Positions 47,736 through 60,200 of a stretch of DNA of 64,000 bases are shown here, piece by piece. Position numbers and translations under genes: made by a program. The DNA is from Ilyonectria destructans (Eukaryota; Ascomycota; Sordariomycetes; Hypocreales; Nectriaceae). The first letter of the stretch is position 1. Each line of letters starts with the position of its first letter. The notes beneath the pieces were generated by a model that worked only from the letters and a program-made list of their open reading frames with translations, did not search any database and had not been told where the DNA came from. The stretch spans positions 310,001 through 374,000 of the forward strand of contig JAHEWK010000014.1 of assembly GCA_020740775.1 (NCBI GenBank), written 5' to 3'.

Positions 47736-48674
47736 ATGTCCACCGCAGTCGAGCCCGCGTCGGTTCCGGCCTCGCACATCCGCCGGCGCTCTAATGGCGA
47801 AGACTCCCTGCCCCCAGACTATATCCTCTCCGAGGGTTACGAGCTTCGCAACCTAAGAGCATCCTCGTCTGCCGACTCCCTGCCACAGTACGCCGCCGTC
47901 TACGATGATGAAGTAGCGGCTTCTTCGTCTTCCGCCAGCCCATACGCCGGCTTCTACGCCACAAAGATGCTGCAGATCCAGACCATGGGCCAGCCGCTCA
48001 TCGCGCTGCCCTTGCCGCCGCGGCCCGAGCCCATCTACATCTTCGGCGTCGAGCCCACCGGCGAGCTGGACCAGGCCGAGTACGTCTCCGTGCGGCCGGC
48101 CCGCAACTCGGGCTCCTGCTTCCTCGCCCGCGCCGGCGACCCGGAGCAGAAGCCCCTCTGCACCACCACCTATCGTTTCGGGCCCAACAGGCCGCCCAAG
48201 ATCCAGCTTCTGAGGGACGATGGCATGGGCGAAAACGCCGAGGAGATCCTGTTCGACGGCAAGGGCAGCTTCACGCGCGCGACGACGATGCGCACGCCGC
48301 TGGGCTCCTTCGAGTGGCGCTACAGCACCCGCGCCGAGCGTCGCGCCGCGGGCCCGGACGTCGACAGCCTGCTGATCCTGGACCGCACGACGACGGTCGC
48401 GCTGGAGGGCGGCAAGCAGGAGGTGCGCCGGCGCAAGGTTGGCCAGCTGGTGCGAACCGGCGGCCTGCGCACCGAGGGCACCAGGAAGAGCACCGCGGGC
48501 AACGGCGGCCGCTTGATGCTCGACTTGCGCGAGTGGGCCGACCGCAAGGGCGAGGCTGGTCAGATGGAGCTTCTCGCGGTGGCTAGCTGCGTGTCCATGT
48601 TGAAGAAGGAGATCGACCGGAGGCGCTTCCACCAGACTATGGTGATCATGGGTGCTGTCAGTGGCGGGTCGTAA
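47736..48674 (+). CDS. Hypothetical protein, tubby/LURP-like beta-fold suspected
   Basis: Single exon, 312 residues, GC-rich. The first ~90 residues are disordered with Ser/Ala runs and a PPDY motif. The rest alternates short strands and turns (IYIFGVEPTG, TTYRFGPNRPPKIQLLR, EILFDGKGSFTRATTMRTPLGSFEWRYS, DSLLILDR) and ends in a helix (MELLAVASCVSMLKKEIDRRR). This pattern recalls small fungal tubby/LURP-one-like or DUF6593-type proteins, but I cannot confirm the family. There is no signal peptide or membrane helix. Codon use is strongly GC3, like a real gene. The start is the ATG after the A/C-rich leader. Function unknown. Confidence 0.8.
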   Translation: MSTAVEPASVPASHIRRRSNGEDSLPPDYILSEGYELRNLRASSSADSLPQYAAVYDDEVAASSSSASPYAGFYATKMLQIQTMGQPLIALPLPPRPEPIYIFGVEPTGELDQAEYVSVRPARNSGSCFLARAGDPEQKPLCTTTYRFGPNRPPKIQLLRDDGMGENAEEILFDGKGSFTRATTMRTPLGSFEWRYSTRAERRAAGPDVDSLLILDRTTTVALEGGKQEVRRRKVGQLVRTGGLRTEGTRKSTAGNGGRLMLDLREWADRKGEAGQMELLAVASCVSMLKKEIDRRRFHQTMVIMGAVSGGS

Positions 48675-48911
48675 GGGTTGAGTTTGAGCACTAGAGGGAG
48701 GATGTTGGGAGAGCGGCAAGATGTCATGATGCGAAGGATGGCGAGATTAATACCCAATCGGTTTCATTATCTTTGAGTTTTTACGGGAATAGCTATATAC
48801 GACGGGAATGGTATAGAGATAATGGCAGTCTGTTGTATTAATTATATCTTCAATTTATTCAATTTGAAACTTCGCCCAATGAACTCCGGGGCGACTCTCC
48901 TATATCCGTTG

Positions 48912-51027
48912 TTAATCTTGCACGTCTATGGCCGCGCTTTTCTCTTTGGTTGTGAACTCCTGGACTTCAGCGCTGCGGCGCTCGGGCTCCTCCTTGCCGC
49001 CCACCGTCTTCAATTCCTTCTTAGTGCACTTGCATGAGTATCGCACCGTGCAGCCCTTCTTTTCGCCGATGAAGGGATCATTCGTGCAAGACTTGCCAAA
49101 CAGCTCGACCAGGAGGACCCAGAGCGTCAGACCCAGAGTGATGGAGATGAGGTGCAGCGAGTTGAGGGTCTTGGCCATCGGAAGGAAGAACAAGATGACG
49201 CAGACGGCGAAGCGGTTAGCCAGGCGGCTTGTCTTGCTCCAGCGGAGGGTGGCGGGCACACGGTGGTCATGGCACAAAGAGATGACTCCCATGAAGAGCA
49301 ATGCGATGGCCAGGCCGTGGCAGTAGAAGAAGCGGATGCCATTGGCGATCTCGGGCTCCGCACGCTCGAAATAGTGTTCAGACAGCTGCTCTCGATTTGT
49401 GTTGGGTGTATCCGTGGTCAAGACCAGCTTCGACAATCCCGCAGAGGCAAGGATATAGCCCATGACGAACGGAAGGTGGGCATAACCCCAGATGGAGGCT
49501 TTTGGTTGTTAGCAGGGATCGAGGGTAGGGGTACCTTGTGTGGCTTACCTGCAAGGACCGAGCTCCGGATGGCATGCACGTCGATATTGTGTCCATCGAT
49601 GTCAAAGTAGATCCAATTGAAGATGAATGCCTGAATGAGTCCAAGCACGGCTTTGCCCAGGAAGGCATTGACGTAGTAGCCACCATAGCTCTGGAACATG
49701 ACACCCACCACGGAGTATCCAAGGACAAGGGAGACGAACGCATTGGTCCTCTCGACTCTGTGCTCGATGTTGACTGCTGGATAGAACTCAAAGAACCCAG
49801 TCAGGAACTTTCCAAGTCGCGTCTTCTCCCCCGTCGCTCGTCCGTATCGGAAAAGGCCGACGATGATGGACTGTCCCCACATGTCAAAAGCGATTGCGAT
49901 CCAGATGAGCGCGAGGCGGGATGGCATCTCGACGTGAATGCTGGCGATCCATATGGCTGACGGCACTAGTATGTTGATGGATTCGCAGATCATGACTCCT
50001 CGGACCATGGGCAGGAGGTAGGCGGTGATGGCAAAATGAACCACACCTCTCATACGGGCTGCGAGGTAGAATGCCACCATCATGGTGTACGTGTTGTGTT
50101 TCTCATCCTCATAGAAGGAATATGTCATGTTGGTCGTAAATCTAGTTATGTTAGTACTTTCGCATAGCCTTGCCAAGGACCCAGCTCGACATACCCCAAG
50201 AGACATGCGATCTCGAAAAGAATCTCTAGCCGGGCTAGGACATCATCGGTCTCGAACCAACTTAGAACCAAAGTGACGTCGGTCCAAATCTTCCACGACA
50301 TGATGAAGGTGATTGAGAATCGAAGCAGCTCGAGGCCAGTCGGCTCCGCCCACATATGTTCACCGTTGATATGGATAATACCAACTATCGAAGCTTAGCG
50401 AGCCAACCGCATAATAAAATTGGGAGACATACCGTAGAGCAGGTCAAAGAATAGTTCAATGGCTTGGATCTCTGCTTGCTCGGACGCGCGCCATAGTAGG
50501 CCTTGATGGAACCATTGCTTTACCACGGGCCTCTTGAACAACTTGGTTGTCTCTCCCAATCGGGCCCCAGACCGACTCGACGCGACAGAAAGGGTGTCGG
50601 ACATGGACGCTCCAGAGGAGGCTGGCGCCGTCTCAGCTTCCTCATCGCCGTCGTAGGTGCGCAGGTCAGCGTGGTATCCAAACTTGTTGAAGTTGGCGTT
50701 GAGCCCAGCCGAATTGGTGCTGAGACGCTCCAGCTCGGAGTTGACAGAGTTGAGGTGGTTCTGAACGTCCTCCCACTCCGCAAACGCAGGGCCATGCTCC
50801 TCGCGAAGCTTGGTACGGCGTCGCTCGTGATGCTCTCGCGTCTCCCTGAGATAGCCGGAATGCTCAGGCGAGCCGTGGACGACGATCTCGACCTGCATCT
50901 CATCCTGGTTGCTGTACTTGCGCTTCAGATCCTCGAGATCCTCGGGCAGAGTGGCAATGACCTTCTTGCCACTGGGAAGGGTGAATTCCTGCGGCCGGCG
51001 CCGCCTTCCTGTGAGCACCGAGGCCAT
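48912..51027 (-). CDS. LtrA-like multi-pass membrane protein
   Basis: Exons in order on the minus strand: 50433-51027, 50195-50384, 49549-50141, 48912-49498, with introns of 48, 53 and 50 nt; 654 residues. The N-terminal ~190 residues are soluble and charged, with a likely coiled coil (LREEHGPAFAEWEDVQNHLNSVNSELERL). The LtrA core then starts at IELFFDLLYVGIIH, the hallmark of the bacterial 'low temperature requirement A' family. About ten hydrophobic helices follow, with WTDVTLVLSWFETDD, ILVPSAIWIASI and WGYAHLPFVMGYILA. The function of fungal members is unknown. The ATG at 51027 is used because the frame upstream has only non-ATG triplets and leader-like sequence. The gene diverges from the ATP synthase epsilon gene, with 547 bp between the start codons. 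Confidence 0.88.
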
Positions 51028-51574
51028 GGCCTTGGAGTCGGGGATGAGATAGGGACGAGATAGAGATGAGACAGGAATGAGATGAAAGGACAGAGATGGT
51101 TTGCACTCGCAAATCCGGGGACAAGGAGATGGGCAGCAATAATAATTAAGCACCGCCAAGATAAAGTAAGGATCGAGCTCTATCTGGCTTGGGCGCAAAT
51201 GCCGCCATGCTGCCGTCGTATAGCCAATGCACCTACCTGGTTCAGGCAGCCAGCCCTTGCGAGGCCCTTCGAAGCCCTGTCAACTTTGTTCAGCCATCCA
51301 GGCTATCATTGGTCTTGGCTGCTCGTCCCGCCGCCTCAAAATCTCCCTGGAACATTAGCAGCGCTATGTCGATCTATGCAGATTAAGGTTGTTATCGGTG
51401 TCACGTGGTGATAATCAATGCATTGGGAACTGGAACATTTTGATACAGCCCGTTGATGCCTCAGGCGCCAACTCCTAGCTCTGCCGTTGTCCGGTAATTC
51501 GGAGCAAAGATTCAGCCATCATCACCCACCAATTGCCCATCCCTCCCCATCAACCCTCCAACACCACCGCCAAA
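51028..51574. promoter_or_regulatory. Divergent promoter region, LtrA-like gene / ATP15
   Basis: 547 bp separate two start codons pointing outward. Both sides are CT-rich on their coding strands close to the genes (CACCCACCAATTGCCC before 51575). A CACGTGG hexamer-type site lies at 51402. No frame is supported. Confidence 0.45.
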
Positions 51575-51951
51575 ATGACTGCTGCGTGGAAAGCCGCTGG
51601 CCTGACGTACGTCAATTGATCCCTCGCCCTGCCGCTCCGACAATTGGCCGCCCTGGCGCGATGCTACTCCGACCGACCTTGACCGAGCCGAAGAGCTAAC
51701 ACAATCCTCCAACAGCTACAACCGCTACCTGGCTGTCGCCGCCCGCGTTGTCCGCCGAAGCCTCAAGGAGGAGAAGCGCATCGCCGTCGAGCGCCGAGGC
51801 GAGATGGACCTTCGATTTGCCAAGTGGGAGGTAAGCAGTCACCGGCCCTGCGGAGCTTGATTGGCGACGAGACTGACGGATAATACCTCAATAGAACGGC
51901 AAGCAGGGCGAGCCCAACATCATCACCTCCACCAGCGTCCCCTCTTCCTAA
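51575..51951 (+). CDS. ATP15: ATP synthase F1 subunit epsilon, mitochondrial
   Basis: Three short exons, 51575-51606, 51716-51830 and 51895-51951, encode only 67 residues (yeast Atp15 has 62). The protein is a small component of the F1 central stalk that stabilises gamma and delta in the mitochondrial matrix. The family core is unmistakable: MTAAWKAAGLTYNRYLAVAARVVR, then SLKEEKR and DLRFAKWENGKQGEP. There is no cleavable presequence, as usual for this subunit. Splice ends are GTACGT...CAACAG and GTAAGC...AATAG. The gene is easily missed because no single exon is long enough to stand out. Confidence 0.95.
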
Positions 51952-52603
51952 TCGAACGACCCGGAGATGATTGCGCGTGGATAATGGGAGCGTGAACGCA
52001 ACCCGCCGGGCTGCTCGGCTTGGAATGATGGAATGAGCACCATGCTCTTGGGGCAACCCGCCGCATGCACCTAGTGCCACTGTATCATAAAATCCGACTG
52101 CTACAAATGTACCAATCTGTCAGCAAAACGACTTGCAATTGAGGCTCCAGCGAGATGAGATGCGTGAACAATGTGCTGTTTGTAGAGTGAATTGTCCTCA
52201 CGCGCCAGTTGGGCCAGCTTAGCACGCGGCACGAAGCCTTTTTCCCACCCGGCTACAGCCGAGGGGAGCAGCGTTTCCCGTTTAACCGTGACAACCACAA
52301 AACCGTACGTAAGGCACCTGGATGGTACACGGCAAGCCAAGCCTTAGGCGCCGGAACGATTGATATAGTTCGCCTTGCAAATTAACACTCTCCACGACGA
52401 ATTTCGTTGCTGTTTGTGACTGGGACCCTCTGACTGGGATATGGGCGACACTTGACAGGCGACTAAGGCAAGGCAGCTGAGCACTGAACCGCCATCATCA
52501 ACGCACCTGTGAAAACTCCATCCTCTTGTCTATCCCGCCTGATTTCCGCCCCAACGCATTCTTTGAGATTGGATGCGGCGTGTCGTTGCCCGCGATCATC
52601 AAA
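51952..52603. other. Intergenic region, ATP15 to NAA35
   Basis: 3' UTR of ATP15, then the promoter of the next gene on the same strand. A 79-codon minus-strand frame (52101-52340) begins with TTG, not ATG, and has no family signal. Nothing else seen. Confidence 0.5.
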
Positions 52604-55204
52604 ATGGCCGACTTCGGTATCGGGGTCCCAGATGGTGGGTCGCTCAGATTCTCACCGCAGTGTGGTCAAAAGTCTCACTGATGGTCTAGAAATCGCGAGA
52701 TTGTCGCTGGGCCATGGGGCCGACTTTCCGCCCCCGCCGCCTCCTCCGCCGCTGGTTGATACCAAGTCCAGCGGCGTGATTGCCGTTGATATCACCGCCA
52801 AGTTTTCAGAAGCCGTCAAGAGTGCGTCCTCTTCAGCGTCGCCCACAGTGCTTTGACTAACCTGATCAGCCTTGGCGCCTGGCGAGCTCGTCAAGGATGG
52901 CTTCTTTACACTGTTCGAGTCCGTTGCGGCTCTCGAGGTACGAGCAGAAGCCCTCGAGTACAAATAATTATAGCTGATGCCACCGGTAGATCATGGATCC
53001 CAAGATGGACAGTGGCTGCGTCCAGTCGGAAGAAGACCTGGAGGAGCTCTATGACGTCTCCCGGCCACTGCTCCCGGAGGAGGTGCTTGGCATCATGGAC
53101 CAGCTCCTATGCCACGAGGTCAGTATGCCCTCCTCACAAGTTGGAGCGAAGTCTCACCCGTACTAGATGGCCTGGCATTTGGGATACCCGCTCTCCCAGA
53201 CCTTGTTCACCAGCGTGTACGTCGAGTCGCTTCTGATGCCACGCCCCAGAAACATCGAGCAAGCAGATTTTGTCCGGGATGCGCCCGACGGTTCTAGCCA
53301 AAACCCGATGCTAACTATCTTACGCGCATATTGCCTGGGGATGCTGAAGGCATGCGGATATGTAAATGATAGGATAATATCTGAACACTTCTATGAGGTA
53401 TGTTCAAAGGACAAGCTTAGACTTGGACAGAGCTAATGGAAGACACAAGGAGGAAGATTTTGTCACAAACACATACAGCCGTAATCTTCTGGCCGGCATC
53501 CCAACGGATGCCGTCCGAGAAACCCTTCTTGAGGCGCAAAACCTGGCGAGCTCGTTGAGCGAGACGCTGGGTGATGATATGTCCAAGGCTCTTGCTCGCC
53601 GCCTCAAGCTCCGGTACTTCTTCTTGGATGCCACCGAATGCCTTGAGCACATTAGAGAACCCGAACTCGCGAGGAAGCCATGGGAAGAAGCCGTTGCTCT
53701 CCTCCCGGATATCAAGGCATCGCATGAGTTAGGTAAAGCGGTTGACGAAGCATTCAGTGCCAAGTTGCAGAGGAAGCTTGCCAGCACCATGCCCCCGAGG
53801 CCAATAGTGCAGATAGGCTTTGACGATGCCTTTGGCCATCTATCAAGGCTCTTTAAAGATGGCTCTGAGCTGATCGGCGTCCTCAATTACACGGACTCTC
53901 AATGTCTCCTGGTATGTGTCCAAATTATTCGAACAAGAACATACACTAATTAGAAGCAGAACTTTGTTTGTAGCTTCCAGGCCAAGAAACCTCAGCCTCT
54001 CGTCTATGTACGGACGCTTCTGCAGACCTTCCTTTTCAATGAAATGGAGTTCCTGGGGTCGATGAGTATCCGTCAGATTATGGACGACGACTTCTCGATC
54101 GTGGCCATGCCCGCAAATCCCAGGCTGGATCGCGCCAACGATGAGATCGAGGTTGTCAAAGACCCGCGCTTCGTCATGTCTCAGCAGATGGAGCTCTTCA
54201 GGCAGAGGGCTGCACAGCCATTCTTGGATGTGCTGCGAACGTTCTGCCAGAACCGATGTCGCGTGCGCCGCACTCTCTGCCACATCATCCGGGACTGGGA
54301 GAACCTCCAGGTCGACGCCGAAGAAATCGACCAGATTATTCAAGCTAGGACCATGGAGCGCCCGATGGTGCAGACATCCCCGGTGGATGGGAGCCCGATC
54401 GAATCCTACTCCCTTCCGCTTTCCTCCTGGACGTATCTATACAAACTACGGATGATGGAATGGATTGTCCAGCTGGGCTTTGAGCTCGAGGTTTACCAGG
54501 CCGACGAGTTTGCCGGCATGTACTGGTACCTCAACTATCTGGCCAAGTGGAGACTCCAACACACGGAGAGGATCCAGCAATTTATCAAACAGAGGGTGGA
54601 CGAGGCGCGCGAATCGTCCCAGGTCCCGGATATTGCCGCTATCCGCCAGCTGGAGCGATCCGAAGCATTCATCCGGCTCTCGATGCTGGATGCGATAGTG
54701 ACATGGGAGCTGTCGGATGCGCTGTCTTGCCTCTACACTGTCCTCGCTCGGCTCGGTCTCGTCAAGGCCCCCCCCAGACCCTATAGCAACAACGAGCTAC
54801 GGTACGAATTGCGCATGCGGCCGTTTGCGCCTATCGGCCTCCCAGCCCTCCCCACCTTTGACGTGTTTACCGCCGGGACCGAGCAGCCTGAAGTTTCCAC
54901 GCCGGAGATCTTGGAGTATGCGGACAAGGCTCTGGCGGGAGCCAAGAGGGGCTTTGAGAGGTTTGTTAGCAGGAACTTCACAGCCCAGGATGCCTTCTCC
55001 GTTGGGTCGCATGAGCGTTGGGTGACGTCCATGAAGAATGGGCTCAAATCATGCATAGCGACAGGGATTGCGATAGCCGCCGTGCAGAAGGCGCTGGAGA
55101 AGTCGCTGAAGACCGGGGAGGTGAAAATCAAGGCCGAGGTGCCGACACCGGATAAGTCTTATCACGACTGGTGGGTCGTTCCGAGGATCACACCCATCCA
55201 GTAG
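52604..55204 (+). CDS. MAK10: NatC N-alpha-acetyltransferase auxiliary subunit Mak10/Naa35
   Basis: Seven exons: 52604-52634, 52690-52821, 52870-52937, 52990-53118, 53167-53397, 53450-53911 and 53960-55204, about 765 residues (yeast Mak10 733). It is the large scaffold subunit of NatC, which with Mak3/Naa30 and Mak31/Naa38 acetylates N-termini such as Met-Leu and Met-Ile on ribosomes. The diagnostic block GELVKDGFFTLFESVAALEIMDPKMDSGC is split by intron 3, just before IMDPKMDSG. The middle and C-terminal helical regions (CRVRRTLCHIIRDWENLQVDAEEID, PLSSWTYLYKLRMMEWIVQLGFELEVY) also match the family. A proline run (PPPPPPPP) near residue 25 is local. The last acceptor could be 53953, 53956 or 53959; all keep frame. 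I chose 53959 for branch-site spacing. Confidence 0.93.
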
Positions 55205-55510
55205 AAGTTGATGCAAAACGGGCGACTTGAAAGGTCTTTATATATAGAGGGTGTTCATATCCCGCATACAATAGACCATTTGGGTATCCAAATGACAAAC
55301 TATCCTCCCGCCCTTAATAGAAGTTGACCTTGTCTCCATATCCTCCAATCTAAAGACGTGGCGGACCACGCGCCCACCAACTCTTAAGAGTTCCACCTGT
55401 AAACTGCATTGCTCGTTGGCAGTGAATGGACTGCCGGGACTTCTCATCAAAGGTGCAGCAACCCTTGATGCCGTGTCTAGTTATCAAAAGGCCAGGTTGG
55501 CAAGCTGGAT
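55205..55510. other. Short tail-to-tail region, NAA35 / PMP47
   Basis: Convergent 3' UTRs; a TATATATAGAGG motif lies at 55240. No gene seen. Confidence 0.5.
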
Positions 55511-56556
55511 TTACGCAGCGAGGCTCTTGCGAGCACCAGCCATCCGAAGTCTAACAGTCTGCTCATAGAGCGCATCCTTGAATGCGAACAGCAGGGCCGC
55601 AGTCAGCACACTCTGGGTGACCTTGGGACCAATGCCTATTAATTGTGTCAGCACATCGTCAGGAAGAGATAGGAACATGAACATACCCTTGTAGAGACCG
55701 GCGTAGCCCTCCTCCCGCACAACACGGCTCAGCGCCTTGAACATGCCCTCCTTTCGGTCGGTCTGGACATGCATCTGGCTCTTGACGGTGATGTAGGGGT
55801 AGGTCACCGTCGTGGCAAAGAGCTTACCCAATGCGCCCAGGAGGAAGGCAATTCCGGGAGTGACACTGCGCTTCTTCTCAACCCTGTTCTTCATCTGCTC
55901 GAACAGAGTGTACTGCAGAATGGGGTTGATGACAAGCACCAGCGCGGGGATGACGCCGGCGAAGAGAGCCTGGGGGCCCTCGTTCTTGAGGAGCGCCATC
56001 AGGGTGCCGATGGTGCTCGGGGCCTTGGCGGGCTTCGCCTCCTCGCCGGCCTCGACATCACCCTCCTTGTCCTGCTTGCGCGTGGTGACACGGGTGTTAA
56101 CGACCCAGATAGGGTTGGTGAGGATCACGGTAGCCGATCCAGCAATTGCGCCGGCAATCATGGACTCAACCGTAGTGAGCTTCTTGTTGGCGCGGCCAGC
56201 CTTGATGGCGGCCTTCTCGAAGAACGAGCGGGTCCATTCGTACCAATAGTAGTAGACGAAGTTGGTAATGCTGATGCCGAACAACGCCGAGTTGATGCCG
56301 GAGTAAAGCCCCGAGACGCCCTCGCGCGCGACAATCTTCTGGACGGCCGAGATGAACTTGCTCTCGGCCTTCTTGGACTCGACCTGCGCGCGCGTGGAGA
56401 GGGTGATTAGAGGGTATCTGGAAGCTGTGTCAATGCAGTCGTGACCAGGAGAAGAACCAATTCGTACGTCAGGATCATGGACAAGATACCGCCGCCGGCG
56501 CCAGCCAGGGCATGGGCGACATTGTCGTTCTGGGGAATGGGCGTCTTGGCAGACAT
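55511..56556 (-). CDS. PMP47: Peroxisomal mitochondrial-carrier-family protein Pmp47/Ant1
   Basis: Exons 56468-56556, 55687-56417 and 55511-55635 (introns 50 and 51 nt) give 314 residues. It belongs to the solute carrier family 25 and has three repeats. Each repeat's signature is visible: TYPLITLSTRAQ (formed across intron 1), TNPIWVVNTRV and TYPYITVKSQM. GLYSGINSAL, LFAGVIPALVLVINPILQYTLFEQMKN and GLYKGIGPKVTQSVLTAALLFAFK are the Pmp47 pattern. The protein imports adenine nucleotides into peroxisomes for fatty acid activation. It faces the large AT-hook gene across a 728-bp divergent promoter. Intron 2 is in frame and free of stops; removing it restores the conserved GLYKGIGPKV. Confidence 0.94.
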
Positions 56557-57284
56557 GACGATGCACGGGAGGCTTCTCGGAGAAGGGTAAGCGAGTAACG
56601 GACGGAACTCGGAATCTTGCACGGGGAGGAGCGGCCTTGAGTTGCAGTTGCAGTTGAAGTTGCTGGAAGCAGGCACAAGGAGTGTGTAGATAAGTAAAAT
56701 GAAAGCCCGGCGTCTGGGGAAAGGACCGATCACGGGATAGTTTAGACTAGGTGCTATGGAGGGCAGATGTAGATGGCCTGCAGCTTAAGTTCGTCTGAGA
56801 TGCGCACTGTCACAGACGCGAATGCCCAAAATTGCCGAGGTCGCGGACCCTCCTTCCGATGCCGAAGCCTTGGGATGCGCGCCGCCTGCCGTTCCAGGTT
56901 GGTCAGAACTGCCTCCCTCGACTTGCCGCATGTGACGTGGATGGGGTAATGGATTTGCCGGGGCCGACGCACGGGCCACCGGGCGACCCCGGATTACATA
57001 TATCCCAAATGGGGCAGTAAAGAGCGACGTGCGAGCAAGAGCCGGGCCAGAAGCTGGAGCCAGGCCTGGAGCCTAACTTCACCATCGGAACGGAACGCCG
57101 GAATGCCGGAGAAACAGATGTTGCGGCTAGACCCTCCGCTAGTCCGCATCCAGACTTAAGTAAACAAAGCACACACGGTGTGTTGTACCAAGGTACCCTT
57201 GCACCCAAGACACAGCCATGGGCTTCTAGCGACGTGCGAATTCCATGTCCAACATTGTCTACAGCAAAGCGCCAGCGCTCGTCA
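56557..57284. promoter_or_regulatory. Divergent promoter region, PMP47 / AT-hook protein gene
   Basis: 728 bp between outward-pointing starts. GC-rich, with repeated GCCGGAG/CGGAAC-type sequences (57080-57115). No supported gene. If the AT-hook protein starts at 57375, the region is 90 bp longer. Confidence 0.45.
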
Positions 57285-60200
57285 ATGTCACGCCGCGGAA
57301 AGCCCGGTGCCCATTCCGAATACAGCATCCGCTGGCATAGCTTCGCCGACATTACCACGCCCAGCGTGGACATCATGTCGTCCCCGGATCCGCTCAACAA
57401 TTCGGGCGGCGAGGCCGTCATCATGCCGTCCTCGGCGCATCGCGCGACGCGGAGCGTGACGCGGAGTCTCCGATCCGACCGCTACCTCTCCAGAGACACC
57501 TCGCCCCGGAAGCAAATGTTCGAGCTTGAGGTCGGCGACAATCGAGCACCGCAGAAATTGCTCGTCACCGTCGAGACCGAGGGCGCGCCCGTGAATGCCC
57601 CCGATGGAGGCGCTCGGCGGAAGCTCTTTCAATCTTCGAGCCCCATGCCCATGATACGACAGCGAGAGCGGGCTACGACGACGACTGTTCCGCTGAAGGA
57701 TACGATCGAGGAGGAGCCTATGGATATAAACGCGACTCCTAGACGCCGGGGCCGACCGCGCAAATCCAACGGAACGCCACTTCCCGGCGCGGGTGTGAAG
57801 AGGAGGGCGGGAACCCCTATCAAGAGAACACCACGCCGACCGCGGACGACGAAATCTACTGAGGCAGACGATGACCTCGAGCTCCCGCAACCTGAAGTGC
57901 AGCCTACACCAAAGTCAGCGAGACGCGGCAGGCCTCCTAAGAACCGCACGGCCGAGCTAGACGATGGGCTTGCATCACCTAAACCACAACCCACGCCGAA
58001 ATCTGCGAGACGTGGTAGGCCTCCTAAGAATCGCACCGTCGAGCCTTCCAGTGAACTTGGCATCGAGGCAGGACGCGGGATTGCACCTACGTCGAAGGGA
58101 AGACGCCGACAAGCACTTGCTCCTGAGGACTTGATGGAGGTGGCCAATGAGGTGACAGAGCCCACCCTGGACGAGGAGGATGAGGCCCAAGAAGACAATG
58201 AGGTGACTCTGGTCATCGCCCCTTCAGAAACAGGGGCGTCGGAAGCGCCTATTGACACCCCTATTGGGCCCGCCTCAGAAGCAGACTCGGATATTTGGAT
58301 GGCAACCCTGGACGACGATCCCACCCCACGGGCCACCAATCGAACGGCACAATCGCTACCTGCTTCTGAATCCCCAGAGCCCGAAGCCGACATGTCGCAA
58401 GCAGGGGATTACGGATATCTCGCGCCAGCTGCGAGTGATATCTCATCGGCTGATGAGCCTCTTAGCGAATCCAGGCCCAGAGGCAACGATACTATTGCAC
58501 AGGGCGAGGACTTTAGTATGATATTCATGGACTCTCTGCCCTCGATACAGGAACTGCGCAGCTCCGTCCGCGTACCGGCGGAAGACGAATATGGCGAGGA
58601 AACTAGTCTCATCATTAACAATACCTTGGAATCACTACGACAATCATTGCAACAAAGGGAGGGCCCTAATGCAAATAGGGAGACTGCTGAAACTCCCGAA
58701 CACCCCTCGCTTGCATTCATCGAGCCTGCGTCGTCGGAGCTACACCAACCCAGTATCCGACCACCAATGACATTTTCACAAAATCGAAACCTGTCCCCGA
58801 GATGGCTCCGAAGCCCACGACGAGGAAGCGTTTCGCCTCTCCGACACCAGGTTCTCAAGTTTAAGGCGAGGCAAAATGACGACAATGATTCGAATGTTGC
58901 AGAGGGGAATATTGAAGGACTAGACGTCCTAAGTCCCGAGCAACGAGGATCGCCTGCAAACTTCAATCAGGACGAATCTAATATGTATGAAGACTCGTTC
59001 TCGGAAATTCCTCAGGATGTGCTTGAGGCTGCTACCCCTCGACGGCCTAGAGTAGGTGTCAGTAACGAAGAGCTGATGCAGGAGGAGCTGATGCAAGAAG
59101 AGCCAATGGAGGAAGAGCCAATGGAGGACGGGCCAGTGGAGGAAGAGCCAGTGCAGGAAGAGCTGGAAGAAGAAATAATGGAGGAAGAAATGATTGAACA
59201 ACAACCTGTGGAAGAACAACCTATGGACGAACAGCCTGTGGAAGAAGAACTGGCGGAACTAGTCGAACTAGTGGATGAACAACCTTTGCAGGAAGCACTG
59301 GTGGAAGAGGAGCCCGTCGAAGAGGACCAAGAGATGGAAGATGCACAACCACCCCATCAAATCGAAAGCCAGTACGCGCCAGAAACTGCTTCGAATGTGA
59401 GCGTTGTTTCTCGATCCGACGCGGGCCGCCTCCCTACTCCCGATGACACCCCTCCTCAAATCGGAGTCGAGGCAGAAGACCAGGGCAAGTCAACACAAAC
59501 CTCTCAAGCCTCTGTTGGAGTTGTTTCTCCAAAGACGTCATCCCCACTAGCCATATCTGCATCCCGATCTCAGCTCGTACCAGAGATTGTGGAGGAGATG
59601 GTCGACGATCTTGAGGAAGAATTCCCGGAGCTTTCGGTGCCAGAAACGTCAAAACTGTCGCTAGATAGTCACTTGCGTCGGCCAGAAGTGACCCCAGTCA
59701 ATCAATTGACATCTCCACTTCAGGACCCTCAGTCGCTGGCACCAGAGACTGCGCTAGACAAGATGTCGCGACCTCTGTTGTCTCCCATTGTACGAGCAGG
59801 GCGGGCGTTGCAAAGTGTGACCTCAGATCCTCCGTCGCCTGAGCCTCGCGAACACCACCTGCGGAGCCCCTTCCGGAGCTCAGTTAGCAGAGAATTGGGA
59901 CCACCAGCTCAGGATTCGCAACCCAGCCGTCGAAAAAGCTTGAGTCCAAGAAGGCCATTCAGCTTCCCAGCTGGAAATCAGGTCCCGCCGGCTAGCCAAC
60001 TATCCGATGATCCCTTTATTTCGGATATGAGGCATACTGGTCAGCTCAGCTTTCTGGAAGCACTTGAGAGGAGTGGCGGAAATCGATCGTCACAAAGGAC
60101 ACGTGGATCGCCTCGAGACTCTCGAGCTAGCTCAATGCGCATCACTCCCCCTAATGATGAGGTGATGAGTTGGGTTGCCGATGAGGGTCCGATCAGTGCT

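Noticed and set aside
45245..48674. Possible secondary-metabolite cluster around the Zn2Cys6 factor
   Set aside because: No synthase, P450, transporter or tailoring enzyme within reach; neighbours are housekeeping or unknown membrane proteins.
51028..51198. 57-codon upstream extension of the LtrA-like gene
   Set aside because: Begins with TTG and reads through CT-rich leader; the ATG at 51027 is the sensible start.
57180..57284. Upstream extension of the AT-hook protein
   Set aside because: No ATG in frame before 57285; the earlier opening triplet is TTG.
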